From Vulcanimicrobiia bacterium (GTDB taxonomy: Bacteria; Vulcanimicrobiota; Vulcanimicrobiia; Vulcanimicrobiales; Vulcanimicrobiaceae): a stretch of DNA of 19,735 nt. The DNA is taken from assembly GCA_025451135.1 (NCBI GenBank), contig JANWKW010000098.1:1-19735 (forward strand). The letters are read 5' to 3'. The notes under the pieces are model-generated. The model was given only the letters and a program-made list of their open reading frames with translations, made no database searches and had not been told where the DNA came from. Numbering within the stretch: position 1 is the first letter of the stretch; each line of letters begins with the position of its first letter. The position numbers and the translations under genes are program-made. This document shows, piece after piece, positions 15,371-19,735 of the stretch.

Positions 15371-16126
15371 ATGCTGAACAAAGTGCCAGAGATCACGATC
15401 TATTTCTGGGTGATCAAAGTCCTAGCGACGACCGTGGGCGAGACGGCCGCCGACTATCTCTCGACCACGCTCCACTTGGGCCTGGTCGCCACGTCATTCG
15501 TCATGGGCGCCATCTTCGTCGTCGGTCTGCTCGTGCAGCTGCGGACGCGGGCGTACGTGCCGGCGGTCTACTGGGCGGTGGTCGTCTTCGTCAGCATCGT
15601 CGGGACGCTGGTCTCCGATAACCTGGTCGATAACCTCGGGATCCCGCTTGCGACCACGTCGATCGTCTTCGCGATCGTGCTGGCCGTCGTGTTCGGCGCG
15701 TGGTGGCTGAGCGAGCGGACGCTCTCGGTCCATACGATCGTCACCACCCGGCGCGAACTGTTCTACTGGGCGGCGATCCTGTTCACGTTCGCGCTCGGAA
15801 CCTCGGCCGGCGATCTGCTCTCGGAAGCGACCGGCCTGGGCTACCCCCTCGCCGTCCTGGCTTTCGCCGCGATGATCGGCCTGGTCGCCCTCGCTTACTA
15901 CGGCTTCAAGATCGACGGCGTGCTGGCGTTCTGGCTCGCCTACATCCTCACCCGACCGCTCGGCGCGTCGATCGGCGACCTCCTCTCGCAGAGCACGAAG
16001 GATGGCGGCCTGGGTTGGGGCACGACCGCGACGAGCGCGGCGTTCCTGGTCACGATCGTGGCCTTGGTGATCTACCTGACGCTGACCCGGCGCGACGTCG
16101 TGCAGGTCAGGCCAGCTCCAGGATGA
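15371..16126 (+). CDS. COG4705 membrane protein with four DUF347 repeats
   Basis: Integral membrane protein of 251 residues, eight predicted helices. The N-terminus NKVPEITIYFWVIKVLATTV is typical. Four related units each pair two helices with a short polar motif: TVGETAADYLS (21-31), IVGTLVSDNLV (76-86), ALGTSAGDLLS (141-151) and PLGASIGDLLS (196-206). Each has a Gly, a Thr/Ser and an Asp followed by Leu/Tyr-Leu, with a Trp in the alternate helices (YFW, VYW, FYW, AFW). This periodic acidic residue in membrane-embedded positions would suit cation transport, but no function is established for the family. The first in-frame start that matches the family is ATG 15371. The last 20 nt overlap the end of the convergent barstar-like gene. 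Confidence 0.92.
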   Translation: MLNKVPEITIYFWVIKVLATTVGETAADYLSTTLHLGLVATSFVMGAIFVVGLLVQLRTRAYVPAVYWAVVVFVSIVGTLVSDNLVDNLGIPLATTSIVFAIVLAVVFGAWWLSERTLSVHTIVTTRRELFYWAAILFTFALGTSAGDLLSEATGLGYPLAVLAFAAMIGLVALAYYGFKIDGVLAFWLAYILTRPLGASIGDLLSQSTKDGGLGWGTTATSAAFLVTIVALVIYLTLTRRDVVQVRPAPG

Positions 16127-16412
16127 CCCCATGGGCGGATTTCTGGCCGCCCTCGCCGTGTTTGCGCGCGATCGCGACGATGCGCGCGAACAGTCGATGG
16201 CCGAGGCGCGCTTCCATCGCGTCGGCCTCGGTGATGCGCAACACGAAACCCTCATCGGGCGTGCCGTAGTCGCCACCGAGAACATCGTCAAATCCGGTCA
16301 GATCGCGGGCCCATCGCCGTTGCGGAATGACCTTCCGCTCGATCTCGTTGTAGAAGTCTTCAACGGTCTCGACGATGCCGCCGTCGATGGTATATACGCG
16401 AAGATCGCTCAT
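16107..16412 (-). CDS. Barstar-family protein
   Basis: Acidic-loop protein of 101 residues matching the barstar (RNase inhibitor) fold: RVYTIDGGIVETVEDFYNEI (5-24) for the first strand and helix, WARDLTGFDDVLGGDYGTP (34-52) for the recognition helix and loop, then GFVLRI and a C-terminal strand GVILELA. By alignment from memory the recognition-helix residues Asp35 and Asp39 of B. amyloliquefaciens barstar correspond to Thr39 and Asp43, so one barnase contact is lost. No barnase-like RNase is visible in the window. The ATG is 4 nt behind the stop of the large secreted Asp-box gene, so they are co-transcribed; the open frame beyond the ATG is a shadow. The 3' end overlaps the DUF347 gene by 20 nt. 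Confidence 0.85.
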   Translation of the reverse strand: MSDLRVYTIDGGIVETVEDFYNEIERKVIPQRRWARDLTGFDDVLGGDYGTPDEGFVLRITEADAMEARLGHRLFARIVAIARKHGEGGQKSAHGVILELA

Positions 16413-16416
16413 CAGG

Positions 16417-19400
16417 CTAGGGCCCGGCACGAAGGATCGCCTGGATACGTCCGACGGATGCGGTCGCATCGTCTTCGAGTTCCTTTGCCGTCTGCGATTC
16501 GGCCGCCGTCGGCGCCTCGTACGCGAGGTCGAGCGAGTTGAGCAAGAACGCAAGGCGGTCGCGCAACTGGGTCGGGAGCAGAACGTCGCCTTCGTCCGAG
16601 TGGAAACGCATCTCGATGTCGTGCGCCAGCTCCCGGTCGAGTTGGGCTCTCTTCGCCGTCGAGAGTCGGGAGCGGGCGGCGAACGCGCCGTCGATCGTGC
16701 GGTTGAGCGTGTCGAGCGAGTCGCGAAGGCCCATGCCCAGCGCGAGCCGAGCGGCGAGCGCTCCCGGCGCAGGCGTGATCCGGGGATCGAGCGCGATATG
16801 CAAGGGCTGCGTTACCTTCGTACTCCCATACGAGAGCGTCACGTCGTACGTGCCCGGAAGGACGGTCGGACCCTGAACGCCGTCGTCGAAGTCATCGGTG
16901 GTTGGTTTACGGAAGCCGCGCACTTCCATCGCGGGCGGATAGCGGAGGTTCCATTGGAAGACGTTCGCGCCCGGGACGGCGGCCGTGATCTCCTTGAGGC
17001 CGCGCGATATCGCGGTCGCGTCGTCCTGATCGACCAGCACCTGTGGCGCAGGTTTCTTCTCTTTCTTATTGCGGAGGTGTAGGGCGAACGAACGGATCGT
17101 CTTGCCGGCGGCATCGGAGAAGGTCAGCGTCGCGGGCGTCGTGCCGTTATAGCTCGCCGGAAGGCTGAAGAAGACGGTCGCTCCGTAGGGCGGATTGTCG
17201 CCGAAGTTCGGGGCCGAATACGAGCCGTAGGCGCGCGTGAGCCAGGCGGTCTCGGGTGCCAGGACCGTCGCCCCCGTCGCGGTCGATGCACCGCGTGCGA
17301 CCTGCTCCAGGACGGCGAGATTATCGAGGATCCAAAATGCTCGCCCGTGCGTCGCGGCGACGAGATCCCCCTGACGCGCGTCGATGGCGAGATCGCGCAC
17401 CTGGACGCCGGGAAGATTCAGCTTGAGCGGCTGCCAGCGCGCGCCCCCATCGTAGCTCGCGTAGACCGAACTGCGCGTACCCGCGAAGAGCAAGCGCGGT
17501 TCGCGCGGATCCTGGCGTACGACGAAGACGTACTGATCGTTCGGCAGTCCTTGGGTGATCTGCGACCAATGCGCGCCGTAGTCGGTCGTCTTATACGCAT
17601 ACGGATGGAAGTCGTCCCACATATAACGCGACGCGGTGACGTAGGCCGTTCCGGCATCGAGGCGGGACGGTTCGATGCTGCTGATCTGGGCCCACTGCGG
17701 CAGCGTCGGCGGCGTGACCGCGCTCCAGGTGAGACCGTTGTCCTTGGTCACATGCACCAGGCCGTCAGCCGAACCGGCCCAGAGCACATCGCCGGCGACC
17801 GGCGAGACCGCGAGCGACGCCAAGTCGGGGAACATCTCGACGCCGGTATGATCGAAATCGATCGGACCGCCGCTCGGACCTTCGGTGCGAGGATCGTTCC
17901 GCGTGAGGTCCGGGCTCACGACCTGCCACGTCTCGCCACGGTCGTCGCTCTCGAAGACGACTTGTGCGGCCGTGTAGAGCCGATGCGGCCGGACCGGCGA
18001 GAAGAAGATCGGGTGCGTCCATCCGAAGCGATAGGTCGAGGCGCTCGAGGCTGCGCCGGAGACGTATTTCGGCCAGGGACTGACGTTCTTCTGGGTGTAG
18101 AGCGGCGTATTCATGCGGATGAGCGAGCTGTTGTAGCCGCTTCCGAAGGTCACTCCGGTGTCGTCGGGGTCGGGAGCGACGAAGGTGCTCTCGCCGAATG
18201 CGACCGGGTGCCAAGCGCCGAGCGAGAGGCCTTCGGCCGATGCGCTGGGTCCTTCGACGGCGCCTTCATCCTGCTGCGCGCCGTAGATGTGGAACGGGAA
18301 CTGCGAATCGAGCGCGACGTGATAGAACTGCCCCGTCGCCTGGTTGTTGACGCTGCTCCACGTGGTGCCGCCATCGACCGAGACCGTCGCTCCGCCGTCG
18401 TCGCCTTCGAGCAGTATCTTCGGATTGTGCGGATTGATCCAGACGATGTGACAGTCACCATGCGGAGGCGAGAGCGTCGCCCAGGTCTTGCCGCCGTTCT
18501 TGCTCTTGAAGACGCCGTCCACTTGAGGCGCGTAGAGGACGTTCACGTTTTTGGGATCGGCGAAGATCGCCATGTAGTAGAAGGCGCGCTGGCGTAGCCG
18601 CATCTCGGCGTTGACGCGCTTCCAGGTGGCGCCGGCGTCGTTCGAGCGGAAGACGCCGCCTTCGTGGGCCTGCACGATCGCATAGACGACGCGCGGATCG
18701 ACGGGCGAGACGGCGATGCCCATCTTTCCGAGGAGGCCGGCCGCGAAACCGGGGTGTTTCGAGATGTTGGTCCAATGCGCGCCGGCGTCGGTCGATTTGT
18801 AGAGGCCGCTGCCCGGGCCGCCGCTCGTCAGGGCCCAGGGCTGACGCTGGACCTGCCACATCGAGGCGTAGAGGACGTTCGGGTTGCGCGGATCCATCAC
18901 GATCTGCTCGCCACCGGTCTTCGCGTCGACGGTCAGGATGGTGCGCCACGTCTTGCCGCCATCCGTGGTCTTGAAGACGCCGCGCTCGGGGTTCGGTGCG
19001 AACACGTGGCCGAGCGAGGTCGCGTACACGACGTCGGGGTTGCGCGGGTCGACGACGATCGAGGTGGTCGTATGGGTCTCGCGCAAGCCCGCGTAATGCC
19101 AGGTCTTGCCGGCGTCGGAGGACCGGTAGATGCCCTCGCCGGTATCGAAATCGCCGCGCACATCGGACTCGCCGGTGCCGGCGTAGATGACCCGTGGATC
19201 CGAGAGTGCGACCGCGAGCGCACCGATGCTGGTCGCGGTCCCCGGCAGCTTCCCGTCGGTCAGGTTCTCCCACGACAATCCGTAGTTGACGCTCTTCCAG
19301 ACGCCGCCTTGAACGCCGCCCATATAGAACAGATTTTGCTGGCCCGGTACCCCCGCGACCGCCACGACGCGCCCGCCGATGTACGGCCCGACGCTGCGCC

Positions 19401-19500
19401 AATGGAGCGCGTCGACGACGCCTTTCGGTGCGGCCGCCGCGGGCGAGACCGCGAGCAGGGTGACGAGGACGGTGGTCAAGGCGGCGATCGCGCGTTTCAT
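16417..19500 (-). CDS. Large secreted Asp-box (BNR/sortilin VPS10-type) beta-propeller protein
   Basis: Exported protein of 1027 residues. Signal peptide 1-24 (MKRAIAALTTVLVTLLAVSP then AAAA). Ten Asp-boxes S/T-x-D-x-G-x-x-W at about 128-134, 179-185, 237-243, 287-293, 334-340, 375-381, 519-525, 586-592, 639-645 and 683-689, plus a degenerate one at 71-77, build two propellers. ATHGRAFWILDNL (716-728) closes them, as in the sortilin-like bacterial family often labelled glycosyl hydrolase; no hydrolase residues are evident. After it comes a beta-sandwich-like region (about 745-940, with YNGTTPATLTFSDAAGKTIR and LPGTYDVTLSYGSTKVTQPL) and a helical tail (about 945-1027). The role is unknown; protein or polymer binding outside the cell is plausible. 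No clear ribosome binding site before ATG 19500. It leads into the barstar-like gene. Confidence 0.93.
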   Translation of the reverse strand: MKRAIAALTTVLVTLLAVSPAAAAPKGVVDALHWRSVGPYIGGRVVAVAGVPGQQNLFYMGGVQGGVWKSVNYGLSWENLTDGKLPGTATSIGALAVALSDPRVIYAGTGESDVRGDFDTGEGIYRSSDAGKTWHYAGLRETHTTTSIVVDPRNPDVVYATSLGHVFAPNPERGVFKTTDGGKTWRTILTVDAKTGGEQIVMDPRNPNVLYASMWQVQRQPWALTSGGPGSGLYKSTDAGAHWTNISKHPGFAAGLLGKMGIAVSPVDPRVVYAIVQAHEGGVFRSNDAGATWKRVNAEMRLRQRAFYYMAIFADPKNVNVLYAPQVDGVFKSKNGGKTWATLSPPHGDCHIVWINPHNPKILLEGDDGGATVSVDGGTTWSSVNNQATGQFYHVALDSQFPFHIYGAQQDEGAVEGPSASAEGLSLGAWHPVAFGESTFVAPDPDDTGVTFGSGYNSSLIRMNTPLYTQKNVSPWPKYVSGAASSASTYRFGWTHPIFFSPVRPHRLYTAAQVVFESDDRGETWQVVSPDLTRNDPRTEGPSGGPIDFDHTGVEMFPDLASLAVSPVAGDVLWAGSADGLVHVTKDNGLTWSAVTPPTLPQWAQISSIEPSRLDAGTAYVTASRYMWDDFHPYAYKTTDYGAHWSQITQGLPNDQYVFVVRQDPREPRLLFAGTRSSVYASYDGGARWQPLKLNLPGVQVRDLAIDARQGDLVAATHGRAFWILDNLAVLEQVARGASTATGATVLAPETAWLTRAYGSYSAPNFGDNPPYGATVFFSLPASYNGTTPATLTFSDAAGKTIRSFALHLRNKKEKKPAPQVLVDQDDATAISRGLKEITAAVPGANVFQWNLRYPPAMEVRGFRKPTTDDFDDGVQGPTVLPGTYDVTLSYGSTKVTQPLHIALDPRITPAPGALAARLALGMGLRDSLDTLNRTIDGAFAARSRLSTAKRAQLDRELAHDIEMRFHSDEGDVLLPTQLRDRLAFLLNSLDLAYEAPTAAESQTAKELEDDATASVGRIQAILRAGP

Positions 19501-19543
19501 GTGGAGATAGTCGGGCGCTTTGCCGGTCAATTCCTCTCGCAGA

Positions 19544-19735
19544 CTAGGATTGTGGAATTCCGGTCGCGACGATCGCGGCGGCCATCGCGAGCCGGTGATC
19601 GTTGTTCCAGGGTGGTCCGACTTCGCGCCGCATCCCTGCGAAGCGCGCTTCACAATCCACGCCCATCGCTTTTCCCGCTGCGGCGAGGACCGTCTTGGCG
19701 TCGAACCAGTGGACATCCCAACCCCGAGCTCCCGC
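19544..19735 (-). CDS. C-terminal end of an unrecognised protein (partial at right edge)
   Basis: The last 63 codons of a minus-strand gene entering from beyond the window, ending at TAG 19546-19544. The peptide starts AGARGWDVHWFDAKTVLAAA and ends in WNNDHRLAMAAAIVATGI then PQS. Codon-position composition (G/C at third positions, sensible residues) supports it as coding. I cannot assign a family: DHRLAM resembles the EPSP-synthase DHRIAM motif, but the surrounding residues do not. It ends 43 nt before the Asp-box gene start, so both could share a transcript. Confidence 0.65.
   Translation of the reverse strand, partial: AGARGWDVHWFDAKTVLAAAGKAMGVDCEARFAGMRREVGPPWNNDHRLAMAAAIVATGIPQS

Noticed and set aside
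19544..19600. DHRLAM as evidence for EPSP synthase (AroA) C-terminus
   Set aside because: In AroA the motif is followed by about 50 more residues and preceded by a different context; here the protein ends 10 residues later.

Overview
The window is GC-rich, densely packed bacterial DNA with no rRNA, tRNA, CRISPR array, insertion sequence or phage gene that I can see. The longest stretch without a confident gene is about 170 bases (7793-7960). GTG and possibly other rare start codons, 1-8 nt gene overlaps and many secreted or membrane proteins are typical of a free-living GC-rich bacterium. The taxon cannot be read safely from the sequence. The mix of a secreted Asp-box protein, DUF347 protein, YodB-like regulator and single-component Rieske oxygenase would fit a soil or rock bacterium, perhaps from an uncultured GC-rich phylum such as Eremiobacterota, but that is a guess.

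Left part (1-7096). On the minus strand a DoxX membrane protein, a nitronate monooxygenase and an M3-family oligoendopeptidase (cut by the left edge) form one unit. A YodB-type HxlR regulator diverges from it, with a palindrome sitting between its -35 and -10 boxes. This looks like a self-contained electrophile/redox-responsive module. A second minus-strand run follows: YkvA/DUF1232 protein, exported one-cysteine MsrA, small four-helix membrane protein, Rieske oxygenase alpha subunit, and a YibQ-type divergent polysaccharide deacetylase. The last three are joined by 4-nt GTGA overlaps.

Middle (7157-13225), plus strand. MarC-family membrane protein, then an intergenic region with a strong hairpin and a 22-codon ORF behind a near-perfect Shine-Dalgarno. 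Then comes a compact run: RsgA GTPase, small secreted protein, covalent-flavin amine oxidase (MSOX/MTOX type, without an ATG/GTG/TTG in the right place), PPK2 polyphosphate kinase and ABC-F ATPase. RsgA and ABC-F are ribosome-related and PPK2 is a nucleotide/energy enzyme.

Right part (13222-19735). Minus-strand run of luciferase-like flavin monooxygenase, a beta-propeller-like gene broken by an in-frame TAA, and a VOC protein. Then a plus-strand DUF347 membrane protein with four internal repeats, a barstar-like protein directly behind a 1027-residue secreted Asp-box (sortilin/BNR) protein, and the end of an unrecognised gene at the right edge.

I see no complete new multi-gene system that I could defend. 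The best leads are the HxlR-DoxX-nitronate monooxygenase module, the non-canonical start of the flavoenzyme, the TAA-split propeller gene, the hairpin over a ribosome binding site at 8981-9004, the small leader-like ORF before rsgA, and the barstar behind the Asp-box protein.
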